Of a DNA stretch of 64,000 nucleotides, positions 47,834 through 59,691 are shown one piece after another. The DNA lies in assembly GCA_964058805.1 (NCBI GenBank), contig CAXKVV010002144.1, positions 558,001 through 622,000 on the forward strand, read 5' to 3'. The notes beneath the pieces are model-generated. The model saw nothing but the letters and a program-made list of their open reading frames with translations. It did no database searches and had not been told where the DNA came from. The DNA is from Schoenoplectus triqueter (lineage: Eukaryota; Streptophyta; Magnoliopsida; Poales; Cyperaceae). Made by a program: the position numbers and the translations under genes. How positions within the stretch are numbered: position 1 is the first letter of the stretch; each line of letters starts with the position of its first letter.

Positions 47834-50800
47834 TCGGCGGTACCGAGGGCGTCGGGTCCCGTTTTCATGTTTTGCGCTCCCCGACTCGTTTTCGGCGGTA
47901 CCGATGGCGTCGGGACCCGTTTTCATGTTTTGCACTCTCGGACTCGATTTCGGCCGTACCGAGGGCTTCGGGTCCAGTTTTCATGTTTTGCGCACCCGGA
48001 CTCGGTTTCGGCGGTACCGAGAGCGTCGGGTCCCGTGCTCATGTTTTGCGCTCCGCGACTCGTTTTCGGCGGTACCGATGGCGTCGGGACCCGTTTTCAT
48101 GTTTTGCGCTCTCGGACTCGTTTTCGACGGTACCGAGGGCGTCGGGTCCCGTTTTCATGTTTTGCGCTCCCCGACTCGTTTGCGGCGGTACCGTTGGCGT
48201 CGGGACCCGTTTTCATTTTTTGCGCTCTCGGACTCGTTTTCGACGGTACCGAGGGCGTCGGGTCCCGTTTTCATGTTTTGCGCGCCCGAACTCGGTTTCG
48301 GCGGTACCGAGGGCGTCGGGTCCCGTTTTCATGTTTTGCGCTCCCCGACTCGTTCTCGGCGGTACCGATGGCGTCAGGACCCGTTTTCATGTTTTGCACT
48401 CTCGGACTCGATTTCGGCCGTACCGAGGGCGTCGGGTCCCGTTTTCATGTTTTGCGCTCCCCGACTCATTTTCGGCGGTACCGATGGCGTCGGGTCTCGT
48501 TTCCATGTTTTGCGCGCCCGAACTCGGTTTCGGCGGTACCGAGGGCGTCGGGTCCCGTTTTCATCTTTTGCGCTCCCCGACTCGTTTTCGGCGGTTCCGA
48601 CGGCGTCCGGACCTGTTTTCATGTTTTGCGCTCTCCGACTCATTTTCGGTGGTACCGATGGCGTCGAGACCCGTTTTCATGTTTTGCGCTCTCAGACTCG
48701 TTTTCTGCACCGCCGAGGGCGTCGGGTCCCGTTTTCATGTTTTGCGCGCCCGAACTCGGTTTCGGCAGTACCGAGGGCGTCGGGTCCCGTTTTCATGTTT
48801 TGCGCGCCCGAACTCGGTTTCGGCGGTACCGAGGGCGTCGGGTCCCGTTTTCATGTTTTGCGCTCCCCGACTCATTTTCGGCGGGGCGGTACCAATGGCG
48901 TCGGGACCCATTTTCATGTTTTGTGCTCTCGGACTCTATTTCGGCAGTACCGAGGGCGTCGGGTCTCGTTTTCATTTTTTGCGCGCCCGAACTCGGTTTC
49001 GGCTGTTCCGAGGGCGTCGGGTCCCGTTTTCATGTTTTGCGCCCCCCGACTCGTTTTCGGCGGTACCGATGGCGTCGGGACCCGTTTTCATGTTTAGCGC
49101 TCTCGGACTCGATTTCGGCTGTACCGAGGGCGTCGGGGTCCCGTTTTCATGTTTTGCGCGCCCAAACTCGGTTTCGGCGGTACCGAGGGCTTCGGGTCCC
49201 GTTTTCATGTTTTGCGCCCCCGAACTCGGTTTCGGCGGTACCGAGGGCTTTGGTTCCTGTTTTCATGTTTTGCGCACCCTGACTCGTTTTCGGCGGTACC
49301 GATGGCGTCGGGTCCCGTGTTCATGTTTTGTGCTCTCGGACTCATTTTCGACGGTACCGAGGGCGTCGGGTCCCGTTTTCATGTTTTGCGCTCCCCGACT
49401 CGTTTGCGGCGGTACCGTTGGCGTCGGACCCGTTTTCATGTTTTGCGCTCGCGGACTCGGTTTCGGTCGTACCGAGGGCGTCGGGTCCCGTTTTCATGTT
49501 TTGCGCGCCCGAACTCGGTTTCTGCGGTACCGAGGGCGTCGGGTCTCGTTTTCATGTTTTGCGCGCCCGGACTCGTTTTCGGCGGTACCGAGGGCGTCGG
49601 GTCCCGTGTTCATGTTTTGCGCTCCGCGACTCGTTTTCGGCGGTACCGATGGCGTCGGGACCCGTTTTCATGTTTTGCGCTCTCGGACTCGTTTTCGACG
49701 GTACCGAGGGCGTCGGGTCCCGTTTTCATGTTTTGCGCTCCCCGACTCGTTTGCGGCGGTACCGTTGGCGTCGGGACCCGTTTTCATTTTTTGCGCTCTC
49801 GGACTCGGTTTCGGCGGTACCGAGGGCGTCGGGTCCCGTTTTCATGTTTTGCGCTCCCCGACTCGTTCTCGGCGGTACCGATGGCGTCGGGACCCGTTTT
49901 CATGTTTTGCACTCTCGGACTCGATTTCGGCCGTACCGAGGGCGTCGGGTCCCGTTTTCATGTTTTGCGCGCCCAAACTCGGTTTCGGCGGTACCGAAGG
50001 CTTCGGGTCCCGTTTTCATGTTTTGCGCCCCCGAACTCTGTTTCGGCCGTACCGAGGGCGTCGGGTCCCGTTTTCAGGTTTTGCGCGCCCAAACTCGGTT
50101 TCGGCGGTACCGAGGGCTTCGGGTCCCGTTTTCACGTTTTGCGCACCCGGACTCATTTTCGGCGGTACCGAGGGCGTCGGGTCCCGTGTTCATGTTTTGC
50201 GCTCCGCGACTCGTTTTCGGCGGTACCGATGGCATCGGGACCCGTTTTCATGTTTTGCGCTCTCGGACTCGTTTTCGACGGTACCGAGGGCGTCGGGTCC
50301 CGTTTTCATGTTTTGCGCTCCCCGACTCGTTTGCGGCGATACCGTTGGCGTCGGACCCGTTTTCATGTTTTGCGCTCTCGGACTCGGTTTCGGCAGTACC
50401 GAGGGCGTCGGGTCCCGTTTTCATGTTTTGCGCGCCCGAACTCGGTTTCTGCGGTACCGAGGGCGTCGGGTCCCGTTTTCATATTTTGCGCTCCCCGACT
50501 CGTTTTCGGCGGTACCGATGGCGTCGGGACCCGTTTTCATGTTTTGCACTCTCGGACTCGATTTCGGCCGTACCGAGGGCGTCGGGTCCCGTTTTCATGT
50601 TTTGCGCGCCCAAACTCGGTTTCGGCGGTACCGAATGCTTCGGGTCCCGTTTTCATGTTTTGCGCCCCCGAACTCTGTTTCGGCCGGACCGAGGGCGTCC
50701 GGTCCCGTTTTCATGTTTTGCGCGCCCAAACTCGGTTTCGGCGGTACCGGGGGCTTCGGGTCCCGTTTGCATGTTTTGCGCACCCGGACTCATTTTCGGC

Positions 50801-52489
50801 GGTACCGAGGGCGTCGAGTCCCGTGTTCATGTTTTGCGCTCCGCGACTCGTTTTCGGCGGTACCGGTGGCGTCGGGACCCGTTTTCATGTTTTGCGCGCC
50901 CAAACTCGGTTTCGGCGGTACCGAGGGCTTCGGGTCCGGTTTTCATGTTTTCCGCCCCCGAACTCGGTTTCGGCGGTACCGAGGGCTTTGGTTCCTATTT
51001 TCATGTTTTGCGCACCCTGACTCGTTTTCGGCGGTACCGAGGGCGTCGGGTCCCGTGTTCATGTTTTGTGCTCTCGGACTCATTTTCGACGGTACCGAGG
51101 GCGTCGGGTCCCGTTTTCATGTTTTGCGCTCCCCGACTCGTTTGCGGCGGTACCGTTGGCGTCGGACCCGTTTTCATGTTTTGCGCTCACGGACTCGGTT
51201 TCGGTCGTACCGAGGGCGTCGGGTCCCGTTTTCATGTTTTGCGCGCCCGAACTCGGTTTCTGCGGTACCGAGGGCGTCGGGTCTCGTTTTCATGTTTTGC
51301 CCACCCGGACTCGTTTTCGGCGGTACCGAGGGCGTCGGGTCCCGTGTTCATGTTTTGCGCTCCGCGACTCGTTTTCGGCGGTACCGATGGCGTCGGGACC
51401 CGTTTTCATGTTTTGCGCTCTCGGACTCGTTTTCGACGGTACCGAGGGCGTCGGGTCCCGTTTTCATGTTTTGCGCTCCCCGACTCGTTTGCGGCGGTAC
51501 AGTTGGCGTCGGGACCCGTTTTCATTTTTTGCGCTCTCGGACTCGGTTTCGGCAGTACCGAGGGCGTCGTGTCCCGTTATCATGTTTTGCGCGCCCGAAC
51601 TCGGTTTCGGCGGTATCGAGGGCGTCGGGTCCCGTTTTCATGTTTTGCGCTCCCCGACTCGTTCTCGGCGGTACCGATGGCGTCGGGACCCGTTTTCATG
51701 TTTTGCACTCTCGGACTCGATTTCGGCCGTACCGAGGGCGTCGGGTCCCGTTTTCATGTTTTGCGCGCCCAAACTCAGTTTCGGCGGTACCGAAGGCTTC
51801 GGGTCCCGTTTTCATGTTTTGCGCCCCCGAACTCTGTTTCGGCCGTACCGAGGGCGTCGGGTCCCGTTTTCATGTTTTGCGCGCCCAAACTCGGTTTCGG
51901 CGGTACCGAGGGCTTCGGGTCCCGTTTTCATGTTTTGCGCACCCGGACTCATTTTCGGCGGTACCGAGGGCGTCGGGTCCCGTGTTCATGTTTTGCGCTC
52001 CGCGACTCGTTTTCGACGGTACCGGTGGCGTCGGGACCCGTTTTCATGTTTTGCGCTCTCGGACTCGTTTTCGACGGTACCGAGGGCGTCGGGTCCTGTT
52101 TTCATGTTTTGCGCTCCTCGACTCGTTTGCGGCGGTACCGTTGGCGTCGGGACCCGTTTTCATGTTTTGCGCTCTCGGACTCGGTTTCGGCAGTACCGAG
52201 GGCATCGGGTCCCGTTTTCATGTTTTGCGCGCCCGAACTCGGTTTCTGCGGTACCGAGGGCGTCGGGTCCCGTTTTCATATTTTGCGCTCCCCGACTCGT
52301 TTTCGGCGGTACCAATGGCGTCGGGACCCGTTTTCATGTTTTGCACTCTCGGACTCGATTTCGGCCGTACCGAGGGCGTCGGGTCCCGTTTTCATGTTTT
52401 GCGCGCCCAAACTCGGTTTCGGCGGTACCGAAGGCTTCGGGTCCCGTTTTCATGTTTTGCGCCCCCGAACTCTGTTTCGGCCGTACCGA
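47834..52489 (+). repeat. Mosaic right-arm stretch
   Basis: About 80 monomers of the usual types without a tandem near-identical unit that I could delimit, although the segments at 49140-50900 and 50900-52480 run through similar monomer orders. A 5-bp tandem gain (GGCGGGGCGGTACC near 48888) and a 57-bp GTCGGACCC monomer are visible. No gene or non-satellite sequence is seen. Confidence 0.7.
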
Positions 52490-55400
52490 GGGCGTCGGGT
52501 CCCGTTTTCATGTTTTGCGCGCCCAAACTCGGTTTCGGCGGTACCGAGGGCTTCGGGTCCCGTTTTCATGTTTTGCGCACCCGGACTCATTTTCGGCGGT
52601 ACCGAGGGCGTCGGGTCCCGTGTTCATGTTTTGCGCTCCGCGACTCGTTTTCGGCGGTACCGATGGCATCGGGACCCGTTTTCATGTTTTGCGCTCTCGG
52701 ACTCGTTTTCGACGGTACCGACGGCGTCGGGTCCCGTTTTCATGTTTTGCGCTCCCCGACTCGTTTGCGACGATACCGTTGGCGTCGGACCCGTTTTCAT
52801 GTTTTGCGCTCTCGGACTCGGTTTCGGTCGTACCGAGGGCGTCGGATCCCGTTTTCATGTTTTGCGCGCCCGAACTCGGTTTCTGCGGTACCGAGGGCGT
52901 CGGGTCTCGTTTTCATGTTTTGCCCACCCGGACTCGTTTTCGGCGGTACCGAGGGCGTCGGGTCCCGTGTTCATGTTTTGCGCTCCGCGACTCATTTTCG
53001 GCGGTACCGGTGGCGTCGGGACCCGTTTTCATGTTTTGCGCTCTCGGACTCGTTTTCGACGGTACCGAGGGCGTCGGGTCCTGTTTTCATGTTTTGCGCT
53101 CCCCGACTCGTTTGCGGCGGTACCGTTGGCGTCGGGACCCGTTTTCATGTTTTGCGCTCTCGGACTCGGTTTCGGCAGTACCGAGGGCATCGGGTCCCGT
53201 TTTCATTTTTTGCGCGCCCGAACGCGGTTTCGGCGGTACCGAGGGCGTCGCGTCTCGTTTTCATGTTTTGCGCTCCCGGACCCGATTTCGGCGGTACCGA
53301 GGGCGTCGGGTCCCGTTTTCATGTTTTGAGCACCCCGACTCGTTTTCGGCGGTACCGAGGGCGTCGGGACCCGTTTTCATGTTTTGTGCTCTCGGACTCT
53401 ATTTCGGCAGTACCGAGGGCGTCGGGTCCCGTTTTCATTTTTTGCGCGCCCGAACTCGGTTTCGGCTGTTCCGAGGGCGTCGGGTCCCGTTTTCATGTTT
53501 TGCGCCCCGCGACTCGTTTTCGGCGGTACCGATGGCGTCGGGACCCGTTTTCATGTTTAGCGCTCTCGGACTCGATTTCGGCCGTACCGAGGGCGTCGGG
53601 GTCCCGTTTTCATGTTTTGCGCGCCCAAACTCGGTTTCGGCGGTACCAAGGGCTTCGGGTCCCGTTTTCATGTTTTGCGCCCCCGAACTCGGTTTCGGCG
53701 GTACCGAGGGCTTTGGTTCCCGTTTTCATGTTTTGCGCACCCGGTCTCTTTTTCGGCGGTACCGAGGGCGTCGGGTCCCGTGTTCATGTTTTGCGCTCTC
53801 GGACTCGTTTTCGACGGTACCGAGGGCGTCGGGTCTCGTTTTCATGTTTTGCGCTCCCCGACTCGTTTGCGGCGGTACCGTTGGCGTCGGGACCCGTTTT
53901 CATGTTTTGCGCTCTCGGACTCGGTTTCGGCAGTACCGAGGCTGTCGGGTCCCTTTTTCATGTTTTACGCGCCCGAACTCGGTTTCGGCAGTACCGAGGG
54001 CTTCGGGTCCCGTTTTAATGTTTTGCGCCCCCGAACTCGGTTTCGGCGGTACCGAGGGCTTTGGTTCCCGTTTTCATGTTTTGCGCACCCGGACTCGTTT
54101 TCGGCGGTACCAAGGGCGTCGGGTCCCGTGTTCATGTTTTGCGTTCCGTGACTCGTTTTCGGCGGTACCGATGGCGTCGGGACCCGTTTTCATGTTTTGC
54201 GCTCTCGGACTCGTTTTCGACGGTACCGAGGGCGTCGGGTCCCGTTTTCATGTTTTGCGCTCCCCGACTCGTTTGCGGCGGTACAGTTGGCGTCGGGACC
54301 CGTTTTCATTTTTTGCGCTCTCGGACTCGGTTTCGGCAGTACCGAGGGCGTCGGGTCCCGTTATCATGTTTTGCGCGCCCGAACTCGGTTTCGGCGGTAC
54401 CGAGGGCGTCGGGTCCCGTTTTCATGTTTTGCGCTCCCCGACTCGTTCTCGGCGTTACCGATGGCGTCGGGACCCGTTTTCATGTTTTGCACTCTCGGAC
54501 TCGATTTCGGCCGTACCGAGGGCGTCGGGTCCCGTTTTCATGTTTTGCGCGCCCAAACTCGGTTTCGGCGGTACCGAAGGCTTCGGGTCCCGTTTTCATG
54601 TTTTGCGCCCCCGAACTCGGTTTCGGCCGTACCGAGGACGTCGGGTCCCGTTTTCATGTTTTGCGCGCCCAAACTCGGTTTCGGCGGTACCGAGGGCTTC
54701 GGGTCCCGTTTTCATGTTTTGCGCACCCGGACTCATTTTCGGCGGTACCGAGGGCGTCGGGTCCCGTGTTCATGTTTTGCGCTCCGCGACTCGTTTTCGG
54801 CGGTACCGGTGGCGTCGGGACCCGTTTTCATGTTTTGCGCTCTCGGACTCGTTTTCGACGGTACCGAGGGCGTCGGGACCCGTTTTCATGTTTTGTGCTC
54901 TCGGACTCTATTTCGGCAGTACCGAGGGCGTCGGGTCCCGTTTTCATTTTTTGCGCGCCCGAACTCGGTTTCGGCTGTTCCGAGGGCGTCGGGTCCCGTT
55001 TTCATGTTTTGCGCCCCCCGACTCGTTTTCGGCGGTACCGATGGCGTCGGGACTCGTTTTCATGTTTAGCGCTTTCGGACTCGATTTCGGCCGTACCGAG
55101 GGCGTCGGGGTCCCGTTTTCATGTTTTGCGCGCCCAAACTCGGTTTCGGCAGTACCGAGGGCTTCGGGTCCCGTTTTCATGTTTTGCTTCCCCGAACTCG
55201 GTTTCGACGGTACCGAGGGCTTTGGTTCCCGTTTTCATGTTTTGCTTACCCGGACTCGTTTTCGGCGGTACCAAGGGCGTCGAGTCCCGTGTTCATGTTT
55301 TGCGCTCCGCGACTCGTTTTCGGCGGTACCGATGGCGTCGGGACCCGTTTTCATGTTTTGCGCTCTCGGACTCGTTTTCGACGGTACCGAGGGCGTCGTG

Positions 55401-55680
55401 TCCCGTTTTCATGTTTTGCGCTCCCCGACTCGTTTGCGGCGGTACCGTTGGCGTCGGGACCCGTTTTCATGTTTTGCACTCTCGGACTCGGTTTCGGCAG
55501 TACCGAGGGCGTCGGGTCCCGTTTTCATGTTTTGCGCGCCCGAACTCGGTTTCGGCCGTACCGAGGGCGTCGGGTCCCGTTTTCATGTTTTGCGCGCCCC
55601 AACTCGGTTTCGGCGGAACCGACGGCTTCGGGTCCCGTTTTCATGTTTTGCGCCCCCGAACTCGGTTTCGGCCGTACCGA
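52490..55680 (+). repeat. 3191-bp higher-order repeat, copy 1
   Basis: Fifty-five monomers plus one base, followed by a second copy at 55681-58871. Shared rare states are GCGACGATACCG, GTCGGATCCCG, GCACCCGGTCTC, CCCTTTTTCATGTTTTACG, CCCGTTATCATG, TCGGCGTTACCG and TTTTGCTTCCCC. Edges are accurate only to about two monomers on the left. Confidence 0.82.
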
Positions 55681-58600
55681 GGGCGTCGGGTCCAGTTTTC
55701 ATGTTTTGCGCGCCCAAACTCGGTTTCGGAGGTACCGAGGGCTTCGGGTCCCGTTTTCATGTTTTGCGCACCCGGACTCATTTTCGGCGGTACCGAGGGC
55801 GTCGGGTCCCGTGTTCATGTTTTGCGCTCCGCGACTCGTTTTCGGCGGTACCGATGGCATCGGGACCCGTTTTCATGTTTTGCGCTCTCGGACTCGTTTT
55901 CGACGGTACCGACGGCGTCGGGTCCCGTTTTCATGTTTTGCCCTCCCCGACTCGTTTGCGACGATACCGTTGGCGTCGGACCCGTTTTCATGTTTTGCGC
56001 TCTCGGACTCGGTTTCGGTCGTACCGAGGGCGTCGGATCCCGTTTTCATGTTTTGCGCGCCCGAACTCGGTTTCTGCGGTACCGAGGGCGTCGGGTCTCG
56101 TTTTCATGTTTTGCCCACCCGGACTCGTTTTCGGCGGTACCGAGGGCGTCGGGTCACGTGTTCATGTTTTGCGCTCCGCGACTCATTTTCGGCGGTACCG
56201 GTGGCGTCGGGACCCGTTTTCATGTTTTGCGCTCTCGGACTCGTTTTCGACGGTACCGAGGGCGTCGGGTCCTGTTTTCATGTTTTGCGCTCCCCGACTC
56301 GTTTGCGGCGGTACCGTTGGCGTCGGGACCCGTTTTCATGTTTTGCGCTCTCGGACTCGGTTTCGGCAGTACCGAGGGCATCGGGTCCCGTTTTCATTTT
56401 TTGCGCGCCCGAACGCGGTTTCGGCGGTACCGAGGGCGTCGCGTCTCGTTTTCATGTTTTGCGCTCCCGGACCCGATTTCGGCGGTACCGAGGGCGTCGG
56501 GTCCCGTTTTCATGTTTTGAGCACCCCGACTCGTTTTCGGCGGTACCGAGGGCGTCGGGACCCGTTTTCATGTTTTGTGCTCTCGGACTCTATTTCGGCA
56601 GTACCGAGGGCGTCGGGTCCCGTTTTCATTTTTTGCGCGCCCGAACTCGGTTTCGGCTGTTCCGAGGGCGTCGGGTCCCGTTTTCATGTTTTGCGCCCCG
56701 CGACTCGTTTTCGGCGGTACCGATGGCGTCGGGACCCGTTTTCATGTTTAGCGCACTCGGACTCGATTTCGGCCGTACCGAGGGCGTCGGGGTCCCGTTT
56801 TCATGTTTTGCGCGCCCAAACTCGGTTTCGGCGGTACCAAGGGCTTCGGGTCCCGTTTTCATGTTTTGCGCCCCCGAACTCGGTTTCGGCGGTACCGAGG
56901 GCTTTGGTTCCCGTTTTCATGTTTTGCGCACCCGGTCTCTTTTTCGGCGGTACCGAGGGCGTCGGGTCCCGTGTTCATGTTTTGCGCTCTCGGACTCGTT
57001 TTCGACGGTACCGAGGGCGTCGGGTCTCGTTTTCATATTTTGCGCTCCCCGACTCGTTTGCGGCGGTACCGTTGGTGTCGGGACCCGTTTTCATGTTTTG
57101 CGCTCTCGGACTCGGTTTCGGCAGTACCGAGGGCGTCGGGTCCCTTTTTCATGTTTTACGCGCCCGAACTCGGTTTCGGCAGTACCGAGGGCTTCGGGTC
57201 CCGTTTTAATGTTTTGCGCCCCCGAACTCGGTTTCGGCGGTACCGAGGGCTTTGGTTCCCGTTTTCATGTTTTGCGCACCCGGACTCGTTTTCGGCGGTA
57301 CCAAGGGCGTCGGGTCCCGTGTTCATGTTTTGCGCTCCGTGACTCGTTTTCGGCGGTACCGATGGCGTCGGGACCCGTTTTCATGTTTTGCGCTCTCGGA
57401 CTCGTTTTCGACGGTACCGAGGGCGTCGGGTCCCGTTTTCATGTTTTGCGCTCCCCGACTCGTTTGCGGCGGTACAGTTGGCGTCGGGACCCGTTTTCAT
57501 TTTTTGCGCTCTCGGACTCGGTTTCGGCAGTACCGAGGGCGTCGGGTCCCGTTATCATGTTTTGCGCGCCCGAACTCGGTTTCGGCGGTACCGAGGGCGT
57601 CGGGTCCCGTTTTCATGTTTTGCGCTCCCCGACTCGTTCTCGGCGTTACCGATGGCGTCGGGACCCGTTTTCATGTTTTGCACTCTCGGACTCGATTTCG
57701 GCCGTAACGAGGGCGTCGGGTCCCGTTTTCATGTTTTGCGCGCCCAAACTCGGTTTCGGCGGTACCGAAGGCTTCGGGTCCCGTTTTCATGTTTTGCGCC
57801 CCCGAACTCGGTTTCGGCCGTACCGAGGACGTCGGGTCCCGTTTTCATGTTTTGCGCGCCCAAACTCGGTTTCGGCGGTACCGAGGGCTTCGGGTCCCGT
57901 TTTCATGTTTTGCGCACCCGGACTCATTTTCGGCGGTACCGAGGGCGTCGGGTCCCGTGTTCATGTTTTGCGCTCCGCGACTCGTTTTCGGCGGTACCGG
58001 TGGCGTCGGGACCCGTTTTCATGTTTTGCGCTCTCGGACTCGTTTTCGACGGTACCGAGGGCGTCGGGACCCGTTTTCATGTTTTGTGCTCTCGGACTCT
58101 ATTTCGGCAGTACCGAGGGCGTCGGGTCCCGTTTTCATTTTTTGCGCGCCCGAACTCGGTTTCGGCTGTTCCGAGGGCGTCGGGTCCCGTTTTCATGTTT
58201 TGCGCCCCCCGACTCGTTTTCGGCGGTACCGATGGCGTCGGGACTCGTTTTCATGTTTAGCGCTTTCGGACTCGATTTCGGCCGTACCGAGGGCGTCGGG
58301 GTCCCGTTTTCATGTTTTGCGCGCCCAAACTCGGTTTCGGCAGTACCGAGGGCTTCGGGTCCCGTTTTCATGTTTTGCTTCCCCGAACTCGGTTTCGACG
58401 GTACCGAGGGCTTTGGTTCCCGTTTTCATGTTTTGCTTACCCGGACTCGTTTTCGGCGGTACCAAGGGCGTCGAGTCCCGTGTTCATGTTTTGCGCTCCG
58501 CGACTCGTTTTCGGCGGTACCGATGGCGTCGGGACCCGTTTTCATGTTTTGCGCTCTCGGACTCGTTTTCGACGGTACCGAGGGCGTCGGGTCCCGTTTT

Positions 58601-58871
58601 CATGTTTTGCGCTCCCCGACTCGTTTGCGGCGGTACCGTTGGCGTCGGGACCCGTTTTCATGTTTTGCACTCTCGGACTCGGTTTCGGCAGTACCGAGGG
58701 CGTCGGGTCCCGTTTTCATGTTTTGCGCGCCCGAACTCGGTTTCGGCCGTACCGAGGGCGTCGGGTCCCGTTTTCATGTTTTGCGCGCCCCAACTCGGTT
58801 TCGGCGGAACCGACGGCTTCGGGTCCCGTTTTCATGTTTTGCGCCCCCGAACTCGGTTTCGGCCGTACCGA
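55681..58871 (+). repeat. 3191-bp higher-order repeat, copy 2
   Basis: Second tandem copy. Private differences from copy 1 include GTTGGTGTCGGG near 57073, GCGCACTCGG near 56751, GGCCGTAACG near 57703 and TTTTCATATTTTG near 57034. Similar monomer order continues past 58871 but with clearly lower identity. Confidence 0.82.
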
Positions 58872-59343
58872 GGGCGTCGGGTCCCGTTTTCATGTTTTGC
58901 GCGCCCAAACTCGGTTTCGGCGGTACCGAGGGCTTCGGGTCCCGTTTTCATGTTTTGCGCACCCGGACTCGTTTTCGGCGGTACCGAGGGCGTCGGGTCC
59001 CGTGTTCATGTTTTGCGCTCCGCGACTCGTTTTCGGCGGTACCGATGGCGTCGGGACCCGTTTTCATGTTTTGCGCTCTCGGACTCGTTTTCGACGGTTC
59101 CGAGGGCGTCGGGTCCCGTATTCATGTTTTGCGCTCCCCGACTCGTTTGCGGCGGTACCGTTGGCGTCGGACCCGTTTTCATGTTTTGCGCTCTCGGACT
59201 CGGTTTCGGTCGTACCGAGGGCGTCGGGTCCCGTTTTCATGTTTTGCGCGCCCGAACTCGGTTTCTGCGGTACCGAGGGCGTCGGGTCTTGTTTTCATGT
59301 TTTGCGCACCCGGACTCGTTTTTGGCGGTACCGAGGGCGTCGG

Positions 59344-59691
59344 GTCCCGTGTTCATGTTTTGCGCTCCGCGACTCGTTTTCGGCGGTACCGATGGCGTCG
59401 GGACCCGTTTTCATGTTTTGCGCTCTCGGACTCGTTTTCGACGGTACCGAGGGCGTCGGGTCCCGTGTTCATGTTTTGCGATCCGCGACTTGTTTTCGGC
59501 GGTACCGATGGCGTCGGGACCCGTTTTCATGTTTTGCGCTCTCGGACTCGTTTTCGACGGTACCGAGGGCGTCGGGTCCCGTGTTCATGTTTTGCGATCC
59601 GCGACTCGTTTTCGGCGGTACCGATGGCATCGGGACCCGTTTTCATGTTTTGCGCTCTCGGACTCGTTTTCGACGGTACCGAGGGCGTCGG
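59344..59691 (+). repeat. 116-bp dimer repeated three times
   Basis: Three consecutive two-monomer units starting at 59344, 59460 and 59576. Each is a GTCCCGTGTTCATG monomer followed by a GCTCTCGG/TTTTCGACGG monomer. The second and third carry the rare TTTTGCGATCCGCG, absent from the first, so the last duplication step was 59460-59575 to 59576-59691. Confidence 0.82.
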
